In this document: positions 1 through 8,146 of the stretch, piece after piece
Layout of the letters: every line of letters starts with the position of its first letter
Numbering within the stretch: the stretch's first letter is position 1
Assembly: GCA_947500435.1 (NCBI GenBank)
Contig: CANMRV010000001.1
Span: 124,001-188,000, forward strand
Length of the DNA: 64,000 nt
Reading direction: 5' to 3'
Source: an uncultured Flavobacteriaceae bacterium
GTDB taxonomy: Bacteria > Bacteroidota > Bacteroidia > Flavobacteriales > Flavobacteriaceae
Notes under the pieces: model-generated
Told to the model about the DNA's origin: nothing
What the model saw: only the letters and a program-made list of their open reading frames with translations
The model's database searches: none
Translations under genes and position numbers: made by a program

Positions 1-869
1 GCCGTATCTATGTCGCGCATGAGGGAATCAATGCCCAATTATCTGTTCCGGCAGAAAATTTTGAAGCGTTTAAAACCCATTTGGATAGTATTTCTTTTTT
101 AGAAAATGTTCGATTGAACATTGCCATTGAGCAAGACAATTTATCATTTTTGAAGTTGAAGGTGAAGGTGCGAAAGAAGATAGTGGCGGATGGATTGAAC
201 GATGCTACTTTTGACGTAACAAATAAAGGAATTCACGTTGGCGCCGAACAATTCAATGAATTAATCGAAGATCCAGATACAGTTTTGTTGGATATGCGAA
301 ATCACTATGAAAGTGAGATAGGACATTTTAAAAACGCGATTACTCCTGATGTGGATACCTTTCGCGATTCTTTAGAAATAATAGAGAAGGATTTAGCCGA
401 TCTTAAAGAGGATAAAAAACTAGTTATGTATTGCACTGGTGGAATTCGATGTGAAAAAGCTAGTGCCTACTATAAACACAAAGGTTTTAAACAGGTGTAT
501 CAGCTTGAAGGGGGAATTATTGAATACGCCCGACAAGTAGAAAAGAAGAATTTGGAAAATAAATTCAGAGGGAAGAACTTTGTTTTCGACCATAGGCGGG
601 GTGAACGTATTTCAGATGATGTGATTTCACAATGCCATCAATGCGGAAAGTCATGTGATACCCATGAAAACTGTGCAAACGAAGCATGTCATTTGTTATT
701 TATTCAGTGTGAGGAATGCGCGAAGAAAATGGATAATTGCTGTTCTACGGAATGTCAAGAAATTCATAATCTTCCTTTTGAAGAGCAAAAAGCACTTCGA
801 AAAGGCAAAGTTGTGAGCAATAAGATTTTCAAAAAGGGCAGGTCAGAGGTACTAAAGTTTAAGAAGTAG
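1..869 (+). CDS. trhO: tRNA uridine(34) hydroxylase TrhO (rhodanese family), 5' end outside the window
   Basis: The reading frame is open from the first bases, so the start lies before the window. The visible part begins with a stretch typical of TrhO/YceA ([11 protein letters not shown]). A rhodanese domain follows with the active-site loop YCTGGIRC, whose catalytic Cys codon is at 432-434. A Cys-rich C-terminal segment (about 633-760, with CHQCGK, CEECAK and CCSTEC) is usual for this family. TrhO proteins act in the oxygen-dependent synthesis of 5-hydroxyuridine at tRNA position 34. A TTG at 81 is in frame but is internal and not a start. Identification is by family motifs and is firm. Confidence 0.93.
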   Translation, partial: RIYVAHEGINAQLSVPAENFEAFKTHLDSISFLENVRLNIAIEQDNLSFLKLKVKVRKKIVADGLNDATFDVTNKGIHVGAEQFNELIEDPDTVLLDMRNHYESEIGHFKNAITPDVDTFRDSLEIIEKDLADLKEDKKLVMYCTGGIRCEKASAYYKHKGFKQVYQLEGGIIEYARQVEKKNLENKFRGKNFVFDHRRGERISDDVISQCHQCGKSCDTHENCANEACHLLFIQCEECAKKMDNCCSTECQEIHNLPFEEQKALRKGKVVSNKIFKKGRSEVLKFKK

Positions 870-1031
870 GCAGTTTTCATTGACAGTAGGCAGAAATACT
901 AAAACTGATAACTGCCGGTACCCACTGAATACTTTTCTTTCCACCGCAAATTATACTATCTTTACTTTTAAGTTTAGTATGAACCTTTTTTGGTCAATTT
1001 CCCTCGAAAAGACCAAACCAACATATAATAT

Positions 1032-2318
1032 ATGAGTTGTAGCAGTTGTTCGACCGGTAAGGACGGGCAACCACGTGGATGCAAGAATAACGGCACTTGT
1101 GGTACCGATGGTTGTAATAAATTAACAGTTTTTGACTGGCTTTCCAACATGTCACTTCCAAACGGAGAGAAACCGTTTGACTGTGTTGAGGTGCGTTTTA
1201 AAAACAGCAGAAAAGAATTCTTCAGAAATACCGAAAATCTATCATTATCAATAGGGGACATAGTCGGCACTCAGGCACAATCAGGCCATGATATCGGAAT
1301 GGTCACGCTTACCGGAGAACTCGTAAAAGTTCAAATGAAACGGAAGAAGGTTGATTTTAATGACGCTGAGCTTCCGAAGGTGTATCGAAAAGCTTCGCAA
1401 AAAGATATTGATACTTGGCAAAAATGTCGTGATCGTGAAGAGGAAATAAAGAAACGAGCCCGTGAGATTGCCATCATCCTAAAACTCCAGATGAAAATCT
1501 CAGATGTAGAGTTTCAAGGAGACGGGTCAAAAGCTACTTTTTATTATACTGCAGAAGAACGGGTAGATTTTCGTCAGTTGATTAAAGACATGGCAAAAGC
1601 CTTCGGTATCCGAATTGAAATGCGTCAAATCGGGTATCGTCAAGAGGCGCAACGTCTAGGAGGAATCGGTTCGTGCGGAAGAGAACTTTGCTGCTCTACT
1701 TGGCTTACCGATTTTAGGTCAGTTAGTACTTCTGCAGCTCGTTATCAGCAATTGTCCTTAAATCCACAAAAATTGGCGGGTCAATGTGGAAAACTTAAAT
1801 GTTGTTTGAATTATGAGCTGGATGTTTACATTGACGCGTTGAAAGACTTCCCGGGGCAAGACACCAAACTCTTTACCGAAAAGGGACTGGCATTTTGTCA
1901 AAAAACAGATATTTTTAAGGAGAAGCTTTGGTTTTCTTATAAAGATGACCCAGCGAACTGGCATGTACTTTCCCCTGAACAGGTAAAGGAGATCTTAGAA
2001 AAGAATAAGAAAAAAGAAAAGGTTGCCAGTCTTGAAGAATATGCTGTAGAAAATCTTGTTGAAATAGAAGAAAGGGTGGTCTTTGAAAACGTAGTAGGTC
2101 AAGATAGCCTGACGCGTTTCGACAAGCCGAAAAGGAGTAAAAATAGCCGTAACCGAAACAGGAATAAAAAACGAAAAGCTGGCGGTGGTGGAAATAATCA
2201 AAGACAAGGCCAAAACAAAAACCGGAATCAAGGGAAACAAAACTCCAATAAGAAAAACAATTCAGGAAATACGAATAAGAATGCCAACCGTTCAAAAAGA
2301 CGTCCTAAAAATGCCTAA
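1032..2318 (+). CDS. ricT: PSP1-domain protein, RicT/YaaT-like
   Basis: A 428-residue PSP1-domain protein. Two Cys clusters are visible: C215-GREL-CC (215, 220, 221) and C252-GKLK-CC (252, 257, 258). In RicT of Bacillus these residues belong to a complex that carries iron-sulfur clusters and helps RNA processing; the role in Bacteroidota is inferred. The N-terminus has a further Cys-rich stretch (CSSCSTG). The last 65 residues are a low-complexity tail of Lys, Asn, Arg and Gly that looks disordered and nucleic-acid binding. The stop codon lies inside the start region of gldH (8-bp overlap), so the two genes are translationally coupled. The ricT-gldH-pbp1A order is common in flavobacteria. Confidence 0.88.
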   Translation: MSCSSCSTGKDGQPRGCKNNGTCGTDGCNKLTVFDWLSNMSLPNGEKPFDCVEVRFKNSRKEFFRNTENLSLSIGDIVGTQAQSGHDIGMVTLTGELVKVQMKRKKVDFNDAELPKVYRKASQKDIDTWQKCRDREEEIKKRAREIAIILKLQMKISDVEFQGDGSKATFYYTAEERVDFRQLIKDMAKAFGIRIEMRQIGYRQEAQRLGGIGSCGRELCCSTWLTDFRSVSTSAARYQQLSLNPQKLAGQCGKLKCCLNYELDVYIDALKDFPGQDTKLFTEKGLAFCQKTDIFKEKLWFSYKDDPANWHVLSPEQVKEILEKNKKKEKVASLEEYAVENLVEIEERVVFENVVGQDSLTRFDKPKRSKNSRNRNRNKKRKAGGGGNNQRQGQNKNRNQGKQNSNKKNNSGNTNKNANRSKRRPKNA

Positions 2319-2793
2319 GGTTTTCGTTTTTTTTCTGCTCGTTGTCTTTATGACATCTTGTAGTAAGGGCCTTGTAAAATCGGAATTTCAGTCTACGAAT
2401 AATGCGATGTGGGCAAAAGACGATTTAATCGAGTTTACTTTCTCAGAAATGGATACCATTCAGAAATATGATATGTTCATCAATGTAAGAAATGACAACT
2501 CCTATCCCTATAATAATCTCTTCTTAATAGCTAATCTTGAATCTCCTGACGGAGAAAGTGTTACTGATACCTTGGAATATGAAATGGCATTACCTGATGG
2601 CACTTGGCTTGGCAAAGGGTATGGAAGCATAAAGGAAAACAAATTATGGTATAAAGAAAACATCGTTTTTGCTTCTTCTAGCGTATATACATTACGTATT
2701 TCCCACGCGATGCGAAAGAATGGTGATGTAAACGGAGTAATAAATTTAGAGGGAGTTACCGATATAGGTTTTGAAATTGTAAAAAGTAATTAG
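2311..2793 (+). CDS. gldH: Gliding motility lipoprotein GldH
   Basis: A lipoprotein of 160 residues. The start chosen is ATG 2311, because it gives a proper signal peptide of about 15 hydrophobic residues followed by the lipobox MTSC; the in-frame ATG at 2185 lies inside ricT and gives a charged non-signal N-terminus. GldH is one of the lipoproteins needed for gliding in Flavobacterium and is linked to type IX secretion function. It overlaps ricT by 8 bp and is followed after 7 bp by the PBP1A gene. The assignment rests on size, lipoprotein character and the conserved neighbourhood; the residues after the signal also look like GldH (beta-rich, about 140 residues). Confidence 0.85.
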   Translation: MPKVFVFFLLVVFMTSCSKGLVKSEFQSTNNAMWAKDDLIEFTFSEMDTIQKYDMFINVRNDNSYPYNNLFLIANLESPDGESVTDTLEYEMALPDGTWLGKGYGSIKENKLWYKENIVFASSSVYTLRISHAMRKNGDVNGVINLEGVTDIGFEIVKSN

Positions 2794-2800
2794 TAAGCAT

Positions 2801-5167
2801 ATGGCAAAGGCCGTGAAAAAATCTACTTCGTCTGCAAGTAAAAAGGGAAAACCATCTTATTTCAAATTTATTAAATGGTTCTGGATACTAATAGGTATAG
2901 GAGTATTATCTGTAGCACTTCTATTTTTATCTGCTTCTTGGGGCTGGTTGGGACCACTACCTACCTATGAATCATTAGAAAACCCGCAAACAAATTTAGC
3001 TTCGCAGATAATATCCTCAGATGATACAGTGCTCGGAAAGTTTTATTTAGACGACAATAGAACCGACATTGCATACGAAGATCTCCCCCAAAACCTTGTT
3101 GATGCTTTAGTTGCTAGCGAAGATGTTCGTTTTTATAATCACTCAGGTATTGATTGGTTTGGAACTTTACGAGCACTTTCTTATTTGGGAAAACGCGGTG
3201 GTGGAAGTACTATCACTCAGCAATTAGCAGGACAAATTTATGTTGGCACTAAATCAAGAAATCCAATCGCGAGAATAAAACAAAAAGCTAAAGAGTACGT
3301 AATCTCTACACAATTAGAGCGCAGATATACGAAGGAAGAAATTATTAAAATGTACCTGAATATTTATGATTTCGGCAATAATGCCGATGGCATACAATCT
3401 GCTTCGAAAATATACTTTGGCAAAGAACCTAAACAATTGAAAATTGAAGAATCAGCGATGCTTGTAGGCATGTTGCAGAATTCTTCTTTATTCAATCCAT
3501 TACGACGTAAAGAAAAAACTCAAAATAAGAGGAATCTTGTTTTACGCCAGTTAGCTAGATATAACTATATAACAGAAGCCGAAAAGGACTCTTTACAAGC
3601 ATTAGAGATTAACCTTAACTATAACCCAGAATCACATCGAGATGGTTTGGCAACTTATTTTAGAATGTATCTGCAACGTTTTATGAATGGTTGGATGTCT
3701 AAAAACCCCAAACCAGCCTTAGAGGGTGAACGTGATAAATGGAACCTATACTTAGATGGTCTAAAAATATACACAACAATCGATTCTAGAATGCAGGCAA
3801 ATGCCGAAGAGGCGGTGGATATGCATATGCGAAAACTGCAGGCGGAATTTTTCAATCAAAATAAGCCTGACCGAAACAAGACGGCTCCTTTCTTGGATTT
3901 GGAAAAAAGCGACATTGACAAAATAATGGAGCGCGCAATGAAAACTTCGGATAGATGGCGTCGAATGGAAAAAGAGGGGAAATCTGAAAAAGTGATTCGT
4001 GAATCGTTCACCAAGAAAACCGAAATGACGGTTTTTGATTGGAAGAGCGAGACAAGAGAAAAAGATACGATATTGACTCCAATGGACTCCATTCGGTATT
4101 ACAAAACATTCTTACGCACAGCCATGATGTCGATGGAACCACAAACAGGCCATGTAAAAGCCTGGGTAGGGGGAGTAGATTACAAACACTTTCAATATGA
4201 TGCCGTAATACAGGGTACGCGACAAGCAGGTTCAACCTTTAAACCTTTTGTATATGCGGCGGCTATTGATCAATTGCGTTTATCACCTTGTGATACCTTG
4301 CCAGATACGGAATATTGGATTGAAGCAGGCAAACATGGTAACACTGAAGCATGGGGCCCCAAAAACTCAGACGGAAAATTTTCAGGTAAAGCCTATACCT
4401 TAAAAAATGGCTTGGCGAATTCTAAAAATACGATTACAGCACAATTGATTGATAGGGTAGGGCCAAAATCAGTAGTTTCAATTGCAAAAAATGCAGGTAT
4501 TAACCGCGATATCCTTGAAGTGCCTTCCGTAGCTTTAGGAACCGTTGACATGAACGTTTATGATATGGTTGGTGCTTACGGTATGTTTGCCAATCAAGGA
4601 GTCTATGTTAAACCAGTAATGGTTACCCGTATTGAAGATAAAAATGGAACAGTGTTGTACGAATATGTTCCTGAAACCAAAGATGTCTTGAGCAAAGAAG
4701 TGAGTTATGCAATGATTGATTTAATGAAAGGAGTAACAGAGAGCGGTTCTGGCGCACGGCTAAGACACAAACACTTGAAAAACACTACTGTATACAAAGA
4801 AATAGTTACCGGTTATCCTTATGAATTTAAGAATCCGATTGCTGGAAAAACCGGTACTACCCAAAACAATAGTGATGGTTGGTTCATGGGTATTGTGCCT
4901 AATTTAGTCACTGGTGTTTGGGTAGGCGGAGACAATAGATCTATTCACTTTAAAAGAACGGCTTACGGTCAAGGTGCTGCGATGGCCTTGCCAATTTGGG
5001 GAATCTACATGAAAAAAAACTATGAAAACAAAGATTTAGCGGTTTCAGATGGGGCTTTTGAAAAACCTTCTGGCATGTCAATAGAACTAGATTGTGATAA
5101 GTTGGCGGAGGATGCCAAAAAGAATACTGACCCTAACGATGATGATTTAGACGATATAAGTTTTTAA
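2801..5167 (+). CDS. Penicillin-binding protein 1A (bifunctional transglycosylase/transpeptidase)
   Basis: A class A penicillin-binding protein of 788 residues. After a Ser/Lys-rich cytoplasmic N-terminus there is one membrane anchor (about residues 25-50). The glycosyltransferase 51 domain shows the catalytic Glu107 in SEDVRFYNH and the motif GGSTITQQLAGQ. The transpeptidase domain has the active Ser478 in GSTFKPF, an SKN motif (GLANSKNT) and KTGT (AGKTGTTQNNSDGWF). It polymerises and crosslinks peptidoglycan on the periplasmic side. The C-terminus is acidic (DPNDDDLDDISF). It is last in the ricT-gldH-pbp operon, which ends at a strong terminator at 5201-5240. Confidence 0.95.
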   Translation: MAKAVKKSTSSASKKGKPSYFKFIKWFWILIGIGVLSVALLFLSASWGWLGPLPTYESLENPQTNLASQIISSDDTVLGKFYLDDNRTDIAYEDLPQNLVDALVASEDVRFYNHSGIDWFGTLRALSYLGKRGGGSTITQQLAGQIYVGTKSRNPIARIKQKAKEYVISTQLERRYTKEEIIKMYLNIYDFGNNADGIQSASKIYFGKEPKQLKIEESAMLVGMLQNSSLFNPLRRKEKTQNKRNLVLRQLARYNYITEAEKDSLQALEINLNYNPESHRDGLATYFRMYLQRFMNGWMSKNPKPALEGERDKWNLYLDGLKIYTTIDSRMQANAEEAVDMHMRKLQAEFFNQNKPDRNKTAPFLDLEKSDIDKIMERAMKTSDRWRRMEKEGKSEKVIRESFTKKTEMTVFDWKSETREKDTILTPMDSIRYYKTFLRTAMMSMEPQTGHVKAWVGGVDYKHFQYDAVIQGTRQAGSTFKPFVYAAAIDQLRLSPCDTLPDTEYWIEAGKHGNTEAWGPKNSDGKFSGKAYTLKNGLANSKNTITAQLIDRVGPKSVVSIAKNAGINRDILEVPSVALGTVDMNVYDMVGAYGMFANQGVYVKPVMVTRIEDKNGTVLYEYVPETKDVLSKEVSYAMIDLMKGVTESGSGARLRHKHLKNTTVYKEIVTGYPYEFKNPIAGKTGTTQNNSDGWFMGIVPNLVTGVWVGGDNRSIHFKRTAYGQGAAMALPIWGIYMKKNYENKDLAVSDGAFEKPSGMSIELDCDKLAEDAKKNTDPNDDDLDDISF

Positions 5168-5200
5168 TGGAAGTCTGATTCTTTTTTAAAATAATCTAAA

Positions 5201-5240
5201 AACACCCTGAACAGTTGTAAACTGCTCAGGGTGTTTTCGT
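5201..5240 (+). terminator. Intrinsic terminator after pbp1A
   Basis: AACACCCTGA pairs with TCAGGGTGTT, with a further inner stem CAGTT/AACTG, followed by TTTTCGTT. It lies 33 bp after the PBP1A stop and closes the ricT-gldH-pbp1A operon. Confidence 0.9.
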
Positions 5241-5311
5241 TAAAATCAATCGAATTAAAAGCTGTAAATTAGTGTAATTAATTCGATGAAATTCATTAAA
5301 ATTAAGATTCA

Positions 5312-6010
5312 ATGATTCGAAAGAAAGTAGCTAGTGTAAAAGAGGCTTTGCAAGGAGTTCAAGACGGAATGACCTTTATGCTCGGAGGCTTTGGTTTGTG
5401 CGGTATACCAGAAAATGCAATAACACAGTTGGTCGATATGGGGATTAAAGACATTACCTGTATTTCTAACAATGCTGGGGTGGATGATTTCGGACTCGGA
5501 TTGCTACTGCAGAAAAAGCAAATAAAAAAAATGATATCGTCTTACGTTGGAGAGAATGATGAGTTTGAACGACAAATGTTAAGTGGAGAATTAGAAGTTG
5601 AACTTACACCTCAAGGTACCTTGGCAGAAAAGTGTAGAGCAGCTCAGGCTGGCTTTCCTGCGATTTATACACCAGCTGGTTATGGAACAGAGGTTGCTGA
5701 AGGAAAGGAAACAAGAGAGTTTAACGGTAAAATGTATGTTTTGGAAATGGCTTATAAGGCAGATTTCTCATTTGTAAAAGCATGGAAAGGCGATGAAGCG
5801 GGCAATCTAATTTTTAAGGGCACAGCGCGTAATTTCAATCCCTGCATGTGTGGTGCGGCTAAAATTACTGTAGCTGAGGTAGAAGAATTGGTGCCAGCTG
5901 GGGAATTGAATCCGAACGAAATTCATGTGTCAGGCATATTTGTAAAACGAATTTTCCAAGGAAAGAACTATGAGAAGCGAATTGAGCAACGTACTGTTCG
6001 AAAAAAGTAA
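5312..6010 (+). CDS. scoA: 3-oxoacid CoA-transferase, subunit A
   Basis: The alpha subunit of succinyl-CoA:3-ketoacid (or acetate) CoA-transferase, 232 residues, normal for the family. It carries the glycine-rich CoA-transferase motif [13 protein letters not shown] near residues 22-34 and the [12 protein letters not shown] segment. The enzyme moves CoA from succinyl-CoA to acetoacetate in ketone-body or short-chain acid use; the exact acyl substrate cannot be read from sequence. Its partner subunit lies downstream, separated by a small unrelated gene at 6017-6358. The three genes are packed with 6 bp and -1 bp gaps and form one operon. Confidence 0.93.
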   Translation: MIRKKVASVKEALQGVQDGMTFMLGGFGLCGIPENAITQLVDMGIKDITCISNNAGVDDFGLGLLLQKKQIKKMISSYVGENDEFERQMLSGELEVELTPQGTLAEKCRAAQAGFPAIYTPAGYGTEVAEGKETREFNGKMYVLEMAYKADFSFVKAWKGDEAGNLIFKGTARNFNPCMCGAAKITVAEVEELVPAGELNPNEIHVSGIFVKRIFQGKNYEKRIEQRTVRKK

Positions 6011-6016
6011 TTGATT

Positions 6017-6358
6017 ATGCGTTTACAGTATACCTGTTCTTCTTGTAAAACAACCAACTATTATACGCCAGTAGTTCCTACTAGGGCAGACTTACAAATG
6101 AAAATGGGTGATGAGGTAAGGGTGAATTGTTCAAATTGTGGTAAACAAGATAAGAAACATTTGAATAGAATTTCTGCCGTAACGGATACTAGAATAATTA
6201 TAGTAGGACTGATTTTAGGAATAATAAGTACTGTGGTTTTGTGGAATTTTGTGGGAGCAATCGGTACCATTACATTTTCTTTGCCTATCATATTTTGGAA
6301 ATATGAACTCGAAAAAACTCGAAATTTTAACGCTTACGCAATTAAAAGACCTAAGTAA
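6017..6358 (+). CDS. Small zinc-ribbon-like two-helix membrane protein inside the CoA-transferase operon
   Basis: A 113-residue protein of unknown function. The start is ATG 6017; a TTG six bases earlier is less likely. The N-terminus has two Cys pairs, CSSCK (near residue 7) and CSNCGK (near 37), that look like a small zinc ribbon. Two adjacent hydrophobic segments (about residues 55-75 and 78-95) are predicted to cross the membrane as a hairpin. Its stop TAA overlaps the ATG of scoB by one base, so it is translated with the CoA-transferase subunits although it belongs to no part of the known enzyme. No function is claimed. Confidence 0.75.
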   Translation: MRLQYTCSSCKTTNYYTPVVPTRADLQMKMGDEVRVNCSNCGKQDKKHLNRISAVTDTRIIIVGLILGIISTVVLWNFVGAIGTITFSLPIIFWKYELEKTRNFNAYAIKRPK

Positions 6359-7011
6359 TGCTCGATAAAAACGGAATAGCAAAACGGATTGCCAAAGAAG
6401 TAAAAGATGGCTACTATGTCAATTTAGGTATTGGTATCCCAACGCTCGTGGCCAATTTTGTGCGAGATGATATTGAAGTGGAATTCCAGAGTGAAAATGG
6501 CGTACTAGGTATGGGTCCTTTTCCTTTTGAAGGGGAAGAAGACGCGGATATTATAAATGCCGGAAAGCAAACGATTACAACGCTTCCTGGAGCTTCGTTC
6601 TTCGATTCGGCAACTAGTTTTGGAATGATTCGTGGCCAACACGTAGACCTCACAATTTTAGGAGCCATGGAAGTGTCAGAGAACGGTGACATTGCCAATT
6701 GGAAAATCCCAGGTAAAATGGTTAAAGGCATGGGTGGCGCAATGGATTTGGTTGCATCCGCTGAAAACATCATCGTTGCAATGATGCATACCAATCGAGC
6801 AGGAGCTTCTAAATTACTAAAGAAATGCTCGTTACCCTTAACCGGAGTAGGTTGCGTAAAGAAGATTGTCACGAATTTGGCTGTTTTAGAAGTTACCCCA
6901 GACGGATTCCAATTATTAGAACGTGCGCAAGGAGTAACTGTTGAAGACATTCGGAATGCTACTGAAGGAATGTTGTTGGTCGATGGTGATATTCCTGAAA
7001 TGCAGTTGTAG
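6358..7011 (+). CDS. scoB: 3-oxoacid CoA-transferase, subunit B
   Basis: The beta subunit, 217 residues. It contains the motif SENGVLGMGPFP, whose Glu is the catalytic residue that forms the glutamyl-CoA thioester in this family, and the NAGKQTITTLPGASFFDS segment. It forms a heteromer with ScoA. The ATG overlaps the stop of the small membrane protein gene (TAATG), so translation is coupled. No clear terminator follows; the next 470 bases hold the regulated small transcript described at 7025-7355. Confidence 0.94.
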   Translation: MLDKNGIAKRIAKEVKDGYYVNLGIGIPTLVANFVRDDIEVEFQSENGVLGMGPFPFEGEEDADIINAGKQTITTLPGASFFDSATSFGMIRGQHVDLTILGAMEVSENGDIANWKIPGKMVKGMGGAMDLVASAENIIVAMMHTNRAGASKLLKKCSLPLTGVGCVKKIVTNLAVLEVTPDGFQLLERAQGVTVEDIRNATEGMLLVDGDIPEMQL

Positions 7012-7024
7012 TACACCTTTTATG

Positions 7025-7124
7025 TGCATTTAATCGAATAAACTTACACTTCATATTATTCACAACGTTTTTGCGCGGCTTTACAACAATAGTTTCGTCT
7101 TGTTTCCGTTACATACTACCTTTA
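7025..7124 (+). promoter_or_regulatory. Repeat-controlled promoter D (box, two direct repeats, -7 element)
   Basis: Box TGCATTTAATCGA at 7025-7037. First repeat TTCACAACG at 7059-7067, 12-bp spacer, second repeat TTTACAACA at 7080-7088. Then ATAGTTT, and a -7-like element TACCTTTA at 7117-7124, exactly 28 nt after the second repeat. The same order and spacing occurs at three other places in this window on the other strand (52685-52786, 53013-53113, 60728-60828). No TTG lies 19 nt before the -7 box, which suggests the promoter needs an activator bound to the repeats. Confidence 0.7.
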
Positions 7125-7196
7125 TATGGTAATCAAGCAAATGATTGCACCCAAATCACTCATCTGAGAAGATGACTAATATTTAAACCTACTACT

Positions 7197-7301
7197 ATGG
7201 AAGCCCAAATGAACGCACCTACGCAAAAAGAAATTCAAGTGTACAAGAACGATTTCTTTAGTGGCATTATTATGTTAACACGCAAACTATTTATGTTATA
7301 G
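7197..7301 (+). CDS. Possible 34-residue small protein
   Basis: The ORF starts at ATG 7197 and ends at TAG 7299-7301, between promoter D and its terminator. The predicted peptide begins MEAQMNAPTQKEIQVYKNDF and ends with a short amphipathic, partly hydrophobic stretch (FSGIIMLTRKLFML). I do not recognise it. It may be genuine, because it sits wholly inside a compact transcription unit that has no other content. It could also be the surviving front end of a larger gene, or chance. Confidence 0.4.
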   Translation: MEAQMNAPTQKEIQVYKNDFFSGIIMLTRKLFML

Positions 7302-7322
7302 GTTTCAAACCCAAAGAATTTT

Positions 7323-7355
7323 AAAAAAGCAGCTTCCCCAAAGGCTGCTTTTTTG
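7323..7355 (+). terminator. Intrinsic terminator of transcript D
   Basis: AAAAAAGCAGC and GCTGCTTTTTT pair around the loop TTCCCCAAAG, giving a hairpin with a T run. The following stretch (7356-7482) has no gene. It holds two further dyads: CCCC/GGGG near 7384-7400, and a longer imperfect hairpin at about 7405-7465 with CTTTGAT/ATCAAAG arms flanked by AAAGG/CCTTT. Confidence 0.85.
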
Positions 7356-7482
7356 CTTATTGTTATTCTCTCGCTTGTGCCGCCCCAAGACTTCGGGGGC
7401 TTCAATAAAGGCGGGAATCTTTGATGACCTTGCATAAAACAATCAAAGCCTTTACATTTAAGGTATATTGAAAATAATTGGT

Positions 7483-8037
7483 ATGCCACTTCACTTCAAA
7501 AAATGTACTTCCCGAGAATTAGATGAGCTGGTAGAAATTTCCAGAAAGACATTTGTTGACTCTTTTGAAAAGGATAATGACCCTGAAGACTTCAAAAATT
7601 ATATTGAAGCGGCCTTTGAAAAGAGCAATATCGCTAAGCAACTCAGGAATCCTTGCTCTTATTTTTATTTTTCTTTTAAGGATGGACAACTCGCAGGATA
7701 TTTTAAGTTGAACATTGAGGATGCCCAGACCGATATCAATTCCGAAGAAGCCATTGAGCTTGAACGTATTTATGTTCTTAAAGACTTTCAAGGGCAGCAA
7801 ATAGGAAAACATATGCTGCAGGAAGCCATAAAGCTAGCGTCTCAATTTGAAAAGAAATATATGTGGTTGGGAGTTTGGGAAAAGAATACTGATGCCATTC
7901 GGTTCTATCAAAAAAATGGCTTCATCAAATTTGATACGCACCCTTACTACATTGGTAAAGACAAACAAACGGATTGGCTTATGCGGGTTGAATTAAAAAA
8001 AGCCTCTCCAGTGCTGGAGAGGCTTCAAAATGGTTAG
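7483..8037 (+). CDS. GNAT-family N-acetyltransferase
   Basis: An acetyltransferase of about 184 residues. The start is ATG 7483; a TTG at 7468 is in frame but weak. The acetyl-CoA binding loop (motif A) is visible as IYVLKDFQGQQIGKHML, followed by LGVWEKNTDAIRFYQKNGF, the usual end of the fold. The substrate is unknown; proteins of this type modify amino groups of small molecules or proteins. The last dozen codons (KKASPVLERLQNG) are made from the terminator hairpin of the converging AraC gene, so the two genes share bases at their 3' ends. Confidence 0.88.
   Translation: MPLHFKKCTSRELDELVEISRKTFVDSFEKDNDPEDFKNYIEAAFEKSNIAKQLRNPCSYFYFSFKDGQLAGYFKLNIEDAQTDINSEEAIELERIYVLKDFQGQQIGKHMLQEAIKLASQFEKKYMWLGVWEKNTDAIRFYQKNGFIKFDTHPYYIGKDKQTDWLMRVELKKASPVLERLQNG
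7993..8025 (-). terminator. Terminator of the AraC gene, located inside the acetyltransferase coding end
   Basis: On the minus strand AGCCTCTCCAGCACTGGAGAGGCT folds into a near-perfect hairpin followed by seven T (plus-strand A run at 7994-8000). The AraC gene ends at 8147 and reads toward it. The hairpin lies within the last codons of the plus-strand GNAT gene. Confidence 0.85.
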
Positions 8038-8146
8038 TGCAAAAGTACTAAAATTGCAACGATTTTTTTCTAAGACTAAAATTCTTAAAAAGTCTGGCAA
8101 AAGTAAAGACTTACGTGGGGCTAAGAGTTCTGTATCTGTAAGAAGT

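Larger units (their letters stand above)
7131..7355 (+). ncRNA. Predicted small transcript D, about 225 nt
   Basis: The start is inferred at about 7 nt after the -7 element of promoter D; the end is the terminator at 7323-7355. The 5' part holds CACCCAAATC (7149-7158), a perfect hairpin TCATCT-GAGA-AGATGA (7160-7175) and AAACCTACT (7185-7193). CCCAA and CCTACT also occur in the other three predicted transcripts of the family. Unlike those, this one also carries a 34-codon ORF (7197-7301), so it may be an mRNA for a tiny protein, a dual-function RNA, or a non-coding RNA. Confidence 0.55.

Noticed and set aside
1..869. TTG at 81 as the start of the rhodanese gene
   Set aside because: The frame stays open and matches the family upstream to the window edge, so the gene is only truncated by the window.
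6414..7016. A 200-codon minus-strand frame opposite scoB
   Set aside because: It mirrors a well-defined enzyme gene and has no recognisable motif; long antisense frames are expected here by codon bias.
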